NCBI GenBank assembly: GCA_964020155.1
Contig: OZ026553.1
Span: 3,928,509-3,992,508, forward strand
From: Chondrilla cf. caribensis
Taxonomy: Eukaryota; Porifera; Demospongiae; Chondrillida; Chondrillidae
Length of the DNA stretch: 64,000 bases
Direction of reading: 5' to 3'
Shown: positions 1-12,527 of the stretch, in pieces
Numbering within the stretch: position 1 is the stretch's first letter
Layout of the letters: each line of letters begins with the position of its first letter
The notes under the pieces: model-generated
Told to the model about the DNA's origin: nothing
Database searches by the model: none
What the model saw: the letters and a program-made list of their open reading frames with translations, nothing else
Made by a program: the position numbers and the translations under genes

Positions 1-43
1 AACTTATTTGCCAGTAGATTCTTCTCCAGCAGTTTAGATAAAA
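1..43 (-). CDS. DDR1 exon after the array, truncated by the window edge
   Basis: Start of the exon equivalent to 22479-22667 and 57108-57296. Acceptor ctag| at 44-47, phase 1, reading VLSKLLEKNLLANK before the edge. Confidence 0.65.
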
Positions 44-143
44 CTAGATTATAGGAAAGTGAGTAACATGATAATAATTGCACATGTATATTTGTCAAAA
101 ATGCAGTTATAGCTGGAAGGTCACAAGTGCATGTACACACACA

Positions 144-207
<64 letters not shown>

Positions 208-223
208 CACACAAACACACAAA

Positions 224-287
<64 letters not shown>

Positions 288-3200
288 TTTACATACATAT
301 ACATGTCATTATACATACATACACATGTCACAGCCTTGTAACTGGGGTGGATTGTAGTGGATATTGCTACAATTGCTGTATTGGTCATCAGAGTGAGGTA
401 GGAGTTAACAATTTACAAGCCAAAGTGTCTGTACTCACTACACCCTTCACAGAGGTACTTTATAGTTATTATGTGGGATGTTCATAACAAGTAATTCGAA
501 TTCAATAACTTGCGGGGCTACTGCCCCCACACTCAAATTACGTGGGCGTCTTCCTTAGGTTCAGAAGAACCTTCGCAGAAGTTATTACATTCGGTGGAGC
601 TTCAATGCACAAATTCTAGCCCAATTTCTAATTGTCGGCGTTTGAAATCGGCCATCTTTTTTTCGCACAATATAAATTATAATATAAATTCATTGTTGCG
701 ATTACGCATAGGAACACATATTATTTATATATATATATATGTATATATCGGACGAGCATAACATACCGGAAGTTGAAATGAAAATAAAAACAATATAGGG
801 GCTGCCACAGGCAGCCCCTAAAAATATATAATAACATCCCACAGTCAATGGTTTGCCATGCTAATAACTGGTACAATGGGAGCCTATGAAGTACTAAGCC
901 TTTGATCTACCCACACAACATATCACATATACACATCCTGTACATTGCCTAGATTATGGATATTTACAATAAAATTGTACCACCTTTTAATAACATCACT
1001 TCTTCCTTCCCAGTAAAGCCACTCTTCTGCAAGATGTCTGCAATTCTTGTCATCACTGAGGGTTCTTTTGTGCATGAAATGGCACAAATGGAATTCGATG
1101 CAGCCTGCAATGAGGGTCCCTCCCAACACTTTGGTACTTGTTGAATTTCTTCTTTGGACATCAGTCCTTCCTGACTGATATCACCAAGTACTATGTAGAA
1201 GAAGGGGACGTAAGTAGTAATAATAATAATAACAATGACAACAAGAAGAATAACAAGGAGAACAAGAAGAATAACAAGGAGAACAAAAAGTAGAAATAAT
1301 ACTGCAATACATGCTACATGTTCCCCTTGTGTGTAGGGTTGGCATGTGCAGTGTGTGCATGTCTGTTCACCATTATTAGGGAAATACACCACATTCATCA
1401 TTGAATAATTTATCAAGAAATGATGGATATGCACATAGTGTCACATGCATGTATGCATGTACAGACATACATACACACAGATGTACGTACAGTGTACAGG
1501 ATATGTACAGTATGTACAGATGTACTGTACACATATATGTCATTATATACATAAGTATGTACACACATGTCAGAGATCTGTAAATCTGGAAGGATTGTAG
1601 TGGATATTGATACAATTGTTATACTGTTCATGAGGGCGAGGTCAGTGTTAACAATTGAGATAAAGTGTCTGTTATTATGTGGGATGTTTACACTTAAAAT
1701 AATTATACCATTAATTTTTGTAAATCAACCACCCACACAGTTGTATTGTTATGGCTGATACAATGACGTGTTGTGGTATTATTCAAAAATAGGTACAATG
1801 TGTCCACATGGGAAGTATTAAACTGTCCATCTCCCCACATGCACAACACACCACATATTATACATATTGTATTGTCATGTACATTGGCTGGAGCACACAA
1901 AGATGTTGGTATACGTACATGTGTACATACACACATGTCAGAGCTCTGTGACTCTGCAAGTATTTTAGTGGTTATTAATACAATTACTGTATTGTCAACG
2001 AGGGCAAGGGTGGTGTCAACAATTAAGATAAAGAGTGTGTACCCACTACAGCCCTTCCAGAGGTACTTCTATGTGGTGTGTTTACATACTATACAGGGTG
2101 GTAGGAACAGGTGGGGCTGGTGGGGTTTTGGCCCCACCACTTTTGGGGTTACCATTAATTGAAAAAAGCTTGAAGGTTGCCTATTGTTACTGACAGAACA
2201 TGCTGCAATCTTATACATTTAATTTCAATCATCATACAAAGTTGAAAGGTTATGGCTGAATCTATTTTGATTACAATTACTCTTGCACAAATCTTCTGTC
2301 GATTTTCTCTGTGTTACCATCATAACAGCCATTTTGTACTAATTGCACAATACCCATGAAGGCTACGTACATAGATGCATCTACTTTTATTTTTAATTTT
2401 TCAATATAGTTATTATTAGAGCACTTACATCTGTATTGAAGTACATATAAAATAGGTAAACATGATTTGAACAGTATTGAATGGAGGAATTGAAGTGGAT
2501 AGACAATAACGCCATTGTTATAGATGCATCATGTCTTTGTTTTAGCTCTGGAATGCTTTTGTGAACAAATCTATGCTGTGATGGCTAACTTGTGTGTATG
2601 AATGTAGAATGTATAGACGTTTTCATTTAAGTTGAGTTCCTGTGCAGCACTGCTAAGTTGACATGAAATACATGTGCACTAAGCATAATATGAGTGGATA
2701 CATAGTATAGTAGTGATTCGTGAGCATAAATTTTACTGCATGTGATCTTGTAAGATTGGCCCCACCACTCGTTTTAAGCTTTGCACCTTGCTATAATGTT
2801 TACTAACCACCCACACAGTTGCATTGTTATGGTTGATGCAATACCTTGCTGTGTTATTAGTTGAAGAGAGGTACAATATGTCAGCCCAGGAAGTACTAAG
2901 CCTTTGATCCACCCACACAACATATCACATATACATATCCTGTACATTGCCTAGATTATGGATATTTACAATAAAATTGTACCACCTTTTAATAACATCA
3001 CTTCTTCCTTCCCAGTAAAGCCACTCTTCTGCAAGATGTCTGCAATTCTTGCTATCACTGAGGGTTCTTTTGTAGATGAAATGGTACAAATGTGATTCAA
3101 AGCAGTCGACCATGAGTATCCCTCCCAGTTCTTCTGTATTTCTCCAACTTCTTCTTTGGACATCAATCCTTCCTGACTAATATCACCAAGTGCTATGTAG

Positions 3201-6200
3201 AAGAAGGGGACGTAAGTAGTAATAACAACAACCAAAATAAGAAGAATAACAAGGAGAACAAGAAGTAGGAATGATACTGCAATACATGATACATGTTCCC
3301 CTTGTGTACAGGGTTGGAATGTGCAGTGTGTACATGTCTGTTCACCATTAATTAGGGAAATATACCACATTCGTCATTGAATAATTCACCAAGAAATGAT
3401 GGATATATGCACACAGTGTCACATGCATGTGCACACGCACAGACATACATATACACAGATGTACATATAGTGTACAGTATATGTACAGTACATACAGATG
3501 GACTGTACACATACATGTCATTATACATAAGTATGTACACACACGTCAGAGATCTGAAAAAAAATTAAGGATTGTAGTGGGTATTGATACATTCGTTGTA
3601 CTGTTCATGAGGGCAAGTGTTAACAATTGAGATAAAGTGTCTGTTATTATGTGGGGTGTTTACACTTGAAATAATACAATTTTGTAAATCAACCACCCAC
3701 ACAGTTGTATTGTTATGGCTGATGCAATGACGTGCTATGATATTTTTCAACAATAGGTACAATATGTCCACATGGGAAGTATTAAACTGTCCATCTCCCC
3801 ACACCACACACCACATATTATACATACTGTATTGTCATGTACATTAGCTGGAGTAAACAAAGATGTTGGTATACATGTGTACATACACATGTCAGAATTC
3901 TGTGACTATGGAAATATTGTAGTGGATATAGACACAATTGCTGTATTGCTAATGAGGGCAAGGTTGGTGTCAACAATTAAGATAAAGAGTTTGTACCCAC
4001 TACAGCCCTTCCAGAGGTACATCATATTTACTATATGGTGTGTTTACATACTATAATGTTTACTAAACACCCACACAGTTGTATTGTTATGGTTGATTAC
4101 CTTGCTGTGTTATTAGTGGAAGAGAGGTACAATATGTCAGCCCAGAAGTACTAAGCCTTTGATCCACCCACACAACAGATCACATATACATATCCTGTAC
4201 ATTGCCTAGATTATGGATATTTACAATAAAATTGTCCCACCTTTCAATAACATCACTTCTTCCTTCCCAGTAAACAGTGACACACACGCACGTACGCACG
4301 CATGCACACATGCACGCATGCACATACACACACACACACATGCACACATATGTGTATATATGTACATACATACGTATACATGTTGTCATACATACATGCA
4401 TACATGTGTGTGCACACACATGCCATAGCTCTGTACCTCTGTGGATATACACTATTGCTATATTGTTAATGAGGGCTAGGTTGGTGTTAACAATTAGGAT
4501 AAATTGTGTGTGCCCACTACAGCCCTTCCAGAGGTACTTTACAGCTATTACGTAGGTGATACGTTTACACATGAAATAATACATGATGTCCAAAAGAAGT
4601 AATTAGGCTAGGTTCTACCCTCACAACACACCACATATAGATTATTATCATGTCCATTGGCTAGATTATGGAGGCAATAAATGCACACACGCACACATGC
4701 ACGGACACACACACATACACGTGCACATGTACTACACATACGTACATAACATCATAAGAATGTATAAATGTACATTTATGTGTATATTACGTGCATTCTT
4801 ATAGCTATAAACACCCCTGGAAGGCCTGAAGCAGAAACATGAGTTCTCCCCTCATTTTACCACCACTGACCAATGCGATGTGTTAGCCTGTTCCTTATCC
4901 ACATGCCCTATTTCTGCCTCGTTCAAAGAGGGGATAATTGATTCCAACAAGTGGATACGCTGTTGTGATAACAAGTACCAGGCATAATTTGTACAAAAAC
5001 AACTGATTGTTGTTTCAAATTTAAAGAGCTCTGTGGTTACTCACAATCTAGTCATGGCCCATCATGGTACTACTTGGCACAAAAGATAGTTATTGGTTGA
5101 GATGTGAACTAATTGTAAAGTTGGTAGAAATGTCCTCGTGCTTTCTACTGCATGGTTAGGCCATAGTGAAGATGGTCTAGCTGGCTGGACTACACACAGA
5201 CATGCACATGTACATGTGCCCATACACATAACCCTACCTGTCAACACTTTACTGTCTTCATTAAAACCACGTCTTCTTGTAATTTCCGCTGTTTTTGTTA
5301 CAGTATCAGCTTCCTTACCACACTGGATGAACACCAGTCTAGTCATTAGATTTCCCTTCATTCTCTTCATCTCTTGTACATCCTCACTGGTTGTCAGCCC
5401 ATTCTCATACAGTTCAGTCAACACTACACAACAGGTACAAACAACATCTCATATACTTGATCACTGGTAGAAGCTGAACAATCCACCTTATAACATGCCA
5501 TCTCAAAGTTTGTGTGTAGTGTTACAGAATTTTGTCATAACAGTAAGGAATGTCTAATGTTGTAGTGAATATGGTACATATCAATGAGTTCACGGAGTAC
5601 TGTACATATTACGTGAGGATAGTCTCATCAACGAGATCTAGTAAGGTCTCCTTATTCATCCACCATTGTGTTGGATGACACAGTATTAGTCAGGACAATA
5701 GACGAGATGTAGCACAGTAGTATTAGTGGTATATCCACTATAATAGCTGTCTATGTGCTTACCTGACAGATATCTTAAGGTTAACTCCATCATCGCAGAA
5801 GGATAGCCTTCCAGTGTCTTGATGGCTACTTTGTGTTGTTCCTTTGACTTCGTCAGTAGAGCAAGAGTCAGGTTTGAAGCCTGTATATCAGGAATAAGCC
5901 AAAAATATTCCTTTTCAATTTGTTTACATTCCTCTTCAGTCACAACTCCTTCCTTAAGATGAAGTATTCTCATCACTGTACAGTATAAGGGGAAGAGTAC
6001 ATGTTCAGGGAAGTACAAGTCAGACAACACTCAAATATCAGCAAGTTACTTCATCATCGCCTATTACTGTACAAATAAGTACACTACAATACAGTAAGGA
6101 TAAGATTGATGTAGAACGGAGCAGCATTTTGATGACACACTTCGCAAGATGGACTATTCGTCCGTGAACTCTAAACGCTACATATAATATCATCTCAGTC

Positions 6201-6334
6201 GAGGACATCACTTTACAGAACATTAGTTTCATCGATCATTTTTCGACTGGAATACATATTTCGATATAATTACCTTTCGTGAGGTCGGGATCAGAATATT
6301 CAGAAGTACAACAACACCGGTTTCTAGTATCCAT
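1..6334 (-). CDS. DDR1: 5' half of tandem helical-repeat/ZU5/Death-domain gene, runs off the left edge
   Basis: First of three tandem minus-strand paralogues. Exons in transcription order: 6274-6334 (ATG), 5763-5975, 5238-5423, 2986-3192, 984-1190 and 1-43 (cut by the window edge). Every junction is phase 1 and each exon is open. Comparison with DDR2 implies that exons for the minisatellite, ZU5, UPA-like and Death regions lie left of the window. Only two intact 207-nt array exons are present, against six in DDR2. The start ATG lies in a region conserved with DDR2 and is followed by a good donor (AAAG|GTAATT). The product is inferred to be a cytoplasmic signalling protein; the N-terminal modules match no family I can name with confidence. 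Confidence 0.7.
134..284. repeat. (CA)n microsatellite
   Basis: About 150 bp of almost pure CA, interrupted near 205-225. It lies in the DDR1 intron just upstream of the exon at 1-43; equivalents are at 22763-22850 and 57393-57493. Confidence 0.97.
488..818. mobile_element. MITE with TAA target duplication
   Basis: A 331-bp insert flanked by TAA on both sides, starting CAAGTAATTCGAATTC and ending GGCTGCCACAGGCAGCCCC. It carries a local hairpin at one end and a (TA)n tract. Relatives: 23044-23247 (internally deleted), 47158-47467 (opposite orientation) and a fragment near 38820-39050. No coding capacity. Confidence 0.65.
984..1190 (-). CDS. DDR1 array exon (207 nt helical repeat, QQVPKCWEG subtype)
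   Basis: Phase 1-1 exon of 207 nt, open throughout. It belongs to the EEIQQVPKCWEG subtype also seen at 27282-27488 and 23905-24111 in DDR2, so subtypes existed before or moved between gene copies. Confidence 0.72.
1191..2985 (-). other. Array intron of DDR1 with a transposon-like insert (about 2094-2800)
   Basis: Intron made of sequence duplicated with each array exon, plus an insert beginning CAGGGTGGTAGGAAC and ending GCACCTTG. The repeats of the target suggest a CTATA duplication. 5'-shortened relatives lie at about 24425-24793 and 27895-28072. No coding region is supported. Confidence 0.45.
2986..3192 (-). CDS. DDR1 array exon (207 nt helical repeat)
   Basis: Array-type phase 1-1 exon encoding 69 residues. 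It begins LGDISQEGLMSKEEV, contains KEPSV and ILQKSGF, and ends at AAAAG|GTGG. The acceptor follows a strong pyrimidine tract ending ctacatag. Confidence 0.72.
4241..4274 (-). pseudogene. Truncated relic of an array exon in DDR1
   Basis: Only the 3' end of an array exon remains (KEEVMLLKG region) with an intact donor AAAG|GTGGG. The rest is replaced by a CA-rich microsatellite from about 4275. The identical breakpoint occurs at 61843-61877 in DDR3. It has no acceptor and is unlikely to be spliced. Confidence 0.6.
4275..5237. repeat. CA/CG-rich microsatellite and repetitive intron
   Basis: Degenerate CA/CG/TA dinucleotide tracts (4275-4430 and 4680-4750) followed by non-coding intron. Nearly the same sequence occurs at 61877-62830 in DDR3, whereas the corresponding part of DDR2 (31440-32900) differs. 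Confidence 0.6.
5238..5423 (-). CDS. DDR1 exon 3, helical module
   Basis: Phase 1-1 exon of 186 nt (gttgtgtag| to GACAG|GTAGGG). Its 62 residues open with LTELYENGLTTSEDV. Equivalent exons lie at 32902-33087 and 62833-63018. Confidence 0.72.
5763..5975 (-). CDS. DDR1 exon 2, helical module
   Basis: Phase 1-1 exon of 213 nt between ctgtacag| and TCAG|GTAAGC. It encodes about 71 residues of amphipathic helix pattern with an EGVVTEEE turn. The 'L..L...G.(L/V)(T/S).EE' opening is shared with the other DDR modules and recalls CARD/DED-type death folds, but I cannot confirm that fold from sequence alone. Confidence 0.7.
6274..6334 (-). CDS. DDR1 exon 1 (start codon, Cys-rich N-terminus)
   Basis: The ATG at 6334-6332 opens a 20-codon exon with a CCC run (residues 7-9) and ends in phase 1 at AAAG|GTAATT. 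DDR2 exon 1 (34783-34843) has the same length and phase with several substitutions. No signal peptide is visible. Confidence 0.65.
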
Positions 6335-6713
6335 TTTCGAGGGATAGCGAACAGATTGGGAAATCCCCCTTCTGTCCAGTGCCTACTGCATACAGTCGAT
6401 CATCTAGTACTCTGGACCAGTCCTAGTCTACCAGCGTGAATGTGCTTGTTCTGTGTTTGGTGTATTTGATGTGGATGAGATGTTCATGTACAAGCACCAC
6501 TGTAGGGGTTATAAACCAGTATATCAACCACTCGGTGGAATGTGGAGAAATTTATGCTAACGAGGAGTGACGGTGATGATCAAAAGGACGCTGACTCTCA
6601 GTTTAAATTTTAAGATTGCGAGCCGGAATTGAAACAATAAATTCTCCGCCCCAACAAAATAAAATGGCGGATCAAGGGTCGGCTACGCCAGACTATCTCT
6701 GAATCTCGAGAGA
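6335..6713. promoter_or_regulatory. Divergent 5' region shared by DDR1 and the NOSIP-like gene
   Basis: 379 bp separate the DDR1 ATG (minus) from the NOSIP-like ATG (plus). The segment is conserved with 34844-35170. Head-to-head start codons at this spacing suggest one bidirectional promoter. No clear TATA box was identified. A short insert (about 6640-6695) distinguishes this copy. Confidence 0.5.
6655..6695. mobile_element. Single-arm MITE fragment upstream of the NOSIP-like start codon
   Basis: Contains ATCAAGGGTCGGCTACGCC followed by AGACTA, one arm of the perfect palindrome at 55462-55526, with the AATGGCGG spacer. It ends 18 bp before the ATG at 6714 and is absent from the second copy. 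Confidence 0.55.
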
Positions 6714-7688
<975 letters not shown>

Positions 7689-7774
7689 GTAAGTACTTAC
7701 ATGTCCTGTACATATGTGTGGTGTGTGTTCAGTGTGTGAATGTAATATTGACATTAATAATCTGTCTACATATC

Positions 7775-8107
7775 GTATCCTCCCTGGGTGTGTATTAGGG
7801 GATATACAGTTGTATCCTCCCTGGTTGTTTATTGGAGGATATACTGTCGTATCCTCCCTGGGTGTGTATTAGGAGATATACAGTCGTATCCTCCCTGGGT
7901 GTGTATTAGGGGGTATACAGTTGTATCCTCCCTGGGTGTGTATTAGGGGATATACAGTTGTATCCTCCCTGGGTGTGTATTAGGGGATATACAATTGTAT
8001 CCTCCCTGGGTGTGTATTAGGGGATGTACAGTTGTATCCTCCCTGGGTGTGTATTAAGGGATGTACAGTTGTATCCTCCCTGGGTGTGTATTAGGGGATA
8101 TACAGCT
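7775..8107. repeat. 37-bp minisatellite, nine units
   Basis: Direct repeats of GTATCCTCCCTGGGTGTGTA followed by TTAGGGGATATACAGTT, with few substitutions. The second NOSIP-like copy has only a vestige near 39565-39585, so the array grew in this copy or collapsed in the other. Confidence 0.93.
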
Positions 8108-8691
8108 GTGCTATATTGAGACTGTGTATGTGTCTGTTATATGTGTATATATGCAGTACATACCCTATATGCGTACATGCTTGGATTACTTGTACACATA
8201 CAGTCAAGATGACAGAGAGGCTATTGTATAGTGCTCCATCAATGCATGAAAGTGTATACCTGGTCCAGTGTACAGTTGTATGTGTGCATTTGTTTATGTT
8301 TACATTGTTGTCGTATCTCGTTTGGATTTGTGCAGATCTACTGTAGTTGATAAGCAGCACACAATGTACACGTTTAGTATTCCTGTTAAGTGTATATACG
8401 TATGTACTTCAGGTGTCCTCAGTAGATAGGTTCCATGCACTGTGTAGAACAGATAATCTTAGTACAAAGGTGCCCTAATTAGAGAGGTTCCACTTCAAAG
8501 AACAGGTAATCTTTGTACAAAGGTGTCCTCTGTAGAAAGGCTCCTCAGTTAAACCAATATATAATTCTTGGATTTCAACTAGTGGTTGTTATTGACAAGT
8601 GGTTGTTTTTGTTATTTCTCTTGTTTGTGTACACAACTCACTCATGTAGCTCTTCCATTCTCTCCTTATCATTCTCTCCAATCTCACTTTA

Positions 8692-8750
8692 CAGAACTTT
8701 GATTTCTGTTGAATGCCTCCATAATCATGTAAAGATCCAGTTATAACATA
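8692..8750 (+). pseudogene. Decayed copy of NOSIP-like exon 3
   Basis: Begins tttacag|AACTTTGATTTCTGTTGA and ends near AAGATCCAGTTATAAC. It aligns with 7636-7688 but has in-frame stops and a damaged donor. A sibling copy is at about 9590-9645. Confidence 0.55.
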
Positions 8751-9589
8751 AGTCCACACACAGAAGTATTATATTTAAAGTCATTTATGGGAATCCTACA
8801 TGTTACACATACGTACTCACAGCATAGATGTACATGCAACGTTTCACAGCCATGTACTGTGAGTGGATACGTAATTGTTCAGTATTTTGTATTCATGTGT
8901 TTGTAAGCACTAGCACATTGGATGCTGTGTTCCACACTTACAGTGTGTATGTGCACACAAGGTTATTCTAGGTGTACCGTTTCATAGTGTTAGGTTACGT
9001 GTACAGAAATATTTATTCAGGGACAGTTTATCACACGCACTAACACGCACACATGCACAGTTGCACATGGCACCTCACAATCATGCAGGTGTGTATGTGT
9101 GTGCATATGTACTGTTTGTGAGTGAAAGCACTAGTGCATACATCTGTGTGCTTATTGTGCGTACACACATTCAATACATATACATAATATGTATGACATG
9201 TATCCACACACAGGTGTATTCTAGGTGTACAGTTGTATGTACATACATATTATTATGTTTACATTGTTGTCATATCTTATTGGCATTTGTGAGGGTCTAC
9301 CGTTCTTACTAAGCAACATACAGTGTACATACATATTTCAGTATTTCTGTTATGTGTATATAATTTAGGTGTCCTCAGTAGAGAGGTTCCACTGTATAGT
9401 ACAAATAATCCTACTCCCAAGGTGTCCTCAGTAGAGAGGTTCCTCAATGAAAACCAGTTTAGAATTCTTGGAATTCAACTAGTGGTTGTTATTGACAAGT
9501 GGTTGTTGTCATTATTTCGCTTGTTTGTGTACACGACTCACTCATGTAGCTCTCCATTCTCTCCTTATCATTCTCTCCAATCTCACTTT

Positions 9590-9645
9590 ACAGAACTTTG
9601 ATTTCTGTTGAATCACTCCATAACCAGAGATCCAGTTATAATGGG
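9590..9645 (+). pseudogene. Second decayed copy of NOSIP-like exon 3
   Basis: Begins tacag|AACTTTGATTTCTGTTGA and ends near AGATCCAGTTATAATGGG. Stops and a lost donor make it non-functional. The flanking 'agaggttcc' repeat is shared with the sibling at 8692-8750. Confidence 0.5.
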
Positions 9646-10325
9646 AGTCCACGCACAGAAGTAGTTTATTGAAAGCCATTTATAACAATCCTACAGTGAG
9701 ATGTGAGGTTAGGTTGAGGCATTAGTCTCACAGAGCCAGACCATGTACATATAGGGCAACTGTATTCATCTTCCCTCCTTCCCACTACATAGTGAGTACA
9801 GCTAGTGGAACCTCCATAATCCAACACCCTGTACTATTCGACTACATTCTGAGATGTGCATAACCATTGTTATAGACTACATTGGAAAACATGCTAACCT
9901 GTTTAATCTGACATATTTTATGTTGCCTAAAATGTGTTGGATTTTCAAGGTTCCGCTGTATACGTATGTACCTGCATTCTGTACTGTGCTAGTTGTCTAC
10001 ATACGTATCTGTAGTATAATGTTGTTGTCAGGACATGTATGTACATATGTATACAATACAGTGTTGGGTCAAGTAGAGATATGTAGGAGAATTTCTGGAG
10101 AGAATTGTTCTGAAGTTAGTGCTATTCTGTTGCCTTTTTATTGTGATTAGTGACAACTCTTTAATTTCACCAATTCTACTCTTTCCACCATTTCTGCCAT
10201 ATTAGCCATTTCCCCTGCCTGTACAGTGTGATGTGCAATACCTGTCCACCTGTACCTACACACAAGTACAGTCCTTTCAACTCACCCGTGTACCACACCT
10301 GACCGTGGTGTGTCGTTGCTTACAG

Positions 10326-10415
10326 ACTTTGGAAGGTATCAGTGATGAACTCCAAGATTACAAGGAAAGAGCGTATTCTATTCTCTCACACAATGCTGTC
10401 CAGATAATGAACCAG
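10326..10415 (+). CDS. Candidate plus-strand exon, 30 codons, unidentified
   Basis: A 90-nt open exon between gcttacag| and AACCAG|GTGTGT, encoding TLEGISDELQDYKERAYSIL and a further ten residues. The second copy (41614-41703) keeps length and frame with mostly conservative changes. The pattern is helical. It follows the NOSIP-like exons on the same strand but does not match that family as I know it, so it may belong to another gene. Confidence 0.45.
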
Positions 10416-11620
10416 GTGTGTATGTAACAGTGTGATTGGCATTGGTGTATAGCAATTATATGTTGTGCATACAGTAAGTGAACATTGAATAACAAGGGTC
10501 GTAGCAGTACGGTGTGTGTTGGTCAGGAAGACAATGGGACATTTTAGCTGGCCTAGCCTACTCCATCCCAGTCATGCACCTCACTGCAGCGTTTAACCAT
10601 ACAAAAGTGGACATTATCTACAGTTGAACACAAGAATATTAACAAAATGTGAATTGTGGCCATTGTGTGATCCAATCAGTACCCGTTATACAGTAGTAGT
10701 ATACGGATAACGATAATTTAAGCTCCTCTACATCTGTTTTTTCTCAAATGTCATTTTTCATGGTTTTGAAATTATTGGTTCGGTCTGCCAGACCTGTCCT
10801 ACACTTATGAATACTGTGTGCTGTGTGTACTGGACCATGTGTGCATTTACTCAAGATGGTTGGATGGACATGGCTAGTTTGTGGCTGAATTCTTGGGACA
10901 GGTCCCACTTCCACTAGTACTGTCCTTGCAATTACCACTTTAACTGCAGTATCCTCTCTCCCATTCTTCACAATCTGTGATGTTGTGTGGAAGTGTTTGA
11001 TAGGTCAGTTGGGTTCATTGGAAGTGTGATCACCATCTCATCACAACGTGTGTTATTTCTGCAATGCAAGGGACCACAGGGTGGGAGACCACTAGGAGTG
11101 TGTGGAGATGGTCTGGCTAGCTGGGCTGATTTTCCTTCAATGCTGTCGTGTCATTGAACCATTATGGTAACTAAGTGCGTATGTATGTTAGCCTATAATA
11201 TACATATTATGTATATTATATGTGCTACAGGAAAATGCACATACATGTGTATGTGTGTGCCGTTTGTGTGTATGTGTTTAAACATACATGGGTTGTGAGT
11301 TAATAAACTTTGATTTAGCTAAAAGAGATGATTGTAACCATATCAACCATGAAGGTCTACATCAGTTACAAACTAGCCACATGAAAGCTCACCAACTCAC
11401 AATCCATTCCATTACTGGAACTATAGCATGCATGGACCTTTAATTACCATATCATGTGTGTGTGTCATGCCTTTATGTACAATCGTACATACATGTATGT
11501 ATGTTATCCATTCAGGTATGTATGCTTCAGTTCATAGGTAGCAAATAGGATGTTGAGTATGTAGTGATAATTATGGCCATGTTTGTTTACAACCTATTGT
11601 TTATCAATTCCCTACTACAG
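10416..11620. other. Non-coding, no gene seen
   Basis: No supported exon. The possible NOSIP-like exon at 42230-42338 in the second copy has no counterpart here. Sequence from about 11020 is conserved with 43810 onward. Confidence 0.4.
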
Positions 11621-11798
11621 GAAACCATATAACAGATCATGTGAGTCGATTGTACCCTTCAATGAAGCTGTACCTGATGTTGTAGTGGAGGTGTTGGTGG
11701 AAGCTGTTCAGCAGAAGATGATGGAGGTGGTGTTGGGGTTATATTCAGTAATGAGTTCTGTACAACGCACCACACGTACATACGTAGTACACAGATAG
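11621..11798 (+). CDS. Candidate exon of an unidentified helical protein
   Basis: After ctactacag| an open frame reads KPYNRSCESIVPFNEAVPDV and continues about 38 codons as hydrophobic/acidic helix. The second copy (44439 onward) has two in-frame stops early in the same frame. Either this is a gene fragment decaying in one copy or the frame is accidental. A distant resemblance to the Niban/FAM129 family was considered but is too weak to assign. Confidence 0.3.
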
Positions 11799-12235
11799 TA
11801 TAGTCTATCATGGACCAGACTCTATTTGCCATTTTTAACACCAAATTTTAACATTTCCCCCTGGCTGACTAGTACTGCTACCTCAAGCTTAATTTGTCAT
11901 GCGGTAGTAGTTAGCTGTCAAAACATACAATAATAGTTATATATAATTATGTTTAATTTTATAATTTTATTAACTGAAGTTATATAATAAAAATACTATT
12001 CATATATTACATTATGAATTATGTATAGCATTTTCAAAATTTGCAATTCATTATCACATACACTTGTGTACTTTTATTAAAAAATTTGAAAACCAAGTTT
12101 TATACAGACTTCAACAGATACTGATATATAATACACCCCCTACAGTAACAATAACGTACTACTGCAAGTTGTTATAGATGTAATGACAATTTTAATAAAC
12201 ATACACAATAAAATGATGTTGAACAGTCAAGTAGT
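11799..12235. other. AT-rich intergenic DNA
   Basis: No exon or clear repeat. Conserved with 45560-46125, where a (TTA)n-rich expansion is added. Confidence 0.4.
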
Positions 12236-12527
12236 TCAAATGTCACTCCAAGATAGGTTGCTCCCAACTTTCTTCTCCAGGCATCAGCCATGCACATTCG
12301 GTTCTTTGGATTCTTTCATTATTTTCAGCAGAAACCCCCATGTTGGAGGGAATAGAATCCCAGACCTGCCATCCCTCCAGTATCGTAGAGCCAGTATTCC
12401 ACCAAGGGACTGGTCTGATCTCAATGATTGAACTTCATCCACTGGTACTCCCAAACGGATAGCCAAAGAGTGCCAAACTGGAAACTTATCCAATACACCT
12501 TGGAGGCCAATGTCTGATGGTATTTCC
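12236..12527 (-). pseudogene. Decayed terminal Death-domain exon (relic copy 1)
   Basis: Reads PSDIGLQGVLDKFPVW, then LAIRLGVPVDEVQ and ALRYWRDG, a Death-domain pattern close to the intact exon at 51015-51301. A one-base shift just after the acceptor puts the exon in phase 2 instead of 1, and a TGA interrupts the end after NVHG. The expected natural stop is at 12236-12238. The equivalent at 46126-46414 carries a different lesion. Confidence 0.7.

Larger units (their letters stand above)
8108..10325. other. Repetitive non-coding stretch with decayed NOSIP exon-3 copies
   Basis: Contains 'tgtcctcagtagagaggttcc' units at about 8409-8540 and 9367-9450. Two decayed relatives of NOSIP-like exon 3 follow a ttacag acceptor near 8692-8750 and 9590-9645. 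They keep AACTTTGATT and the GATCCAGTTATAA tail but have stops. The matching region is 39813-41613. Confidence 0.5.

Noticed and set aside
134..284. Long His-Thr or Cys-Val open frames over CA/TG repeats (also 7313-7537, 22763-22850, 39335-39404, 40781-40842, 43573-43648, 57393-57493).
   Set aside because: Dinucleotide repeats are open in several frames on both strands by composition and carry no coding signal.
6038..6232. Conserved 64-codon minus frame (also 34549-34743) as an extra DDR exon.
   Set aside because: It lies in intron 1 between two exons that already join in phase. Conservation is explained by recent duplication, and no phase 1-1 acceptor/donor pair fits.
7775..8107. Regular 37-bp repeats considered as a CRISPR array.
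   Set aside because: The units are directly abutting with no unique spacers, and the DNA is eukaryotic; this is a minisatellite.
11320..11450. Frame with alternating Cys and His resembling a zinc finger.
   Set aside because: The spacing does not fit a C2H2 finger, and the sister copy has a stop in the same frame.
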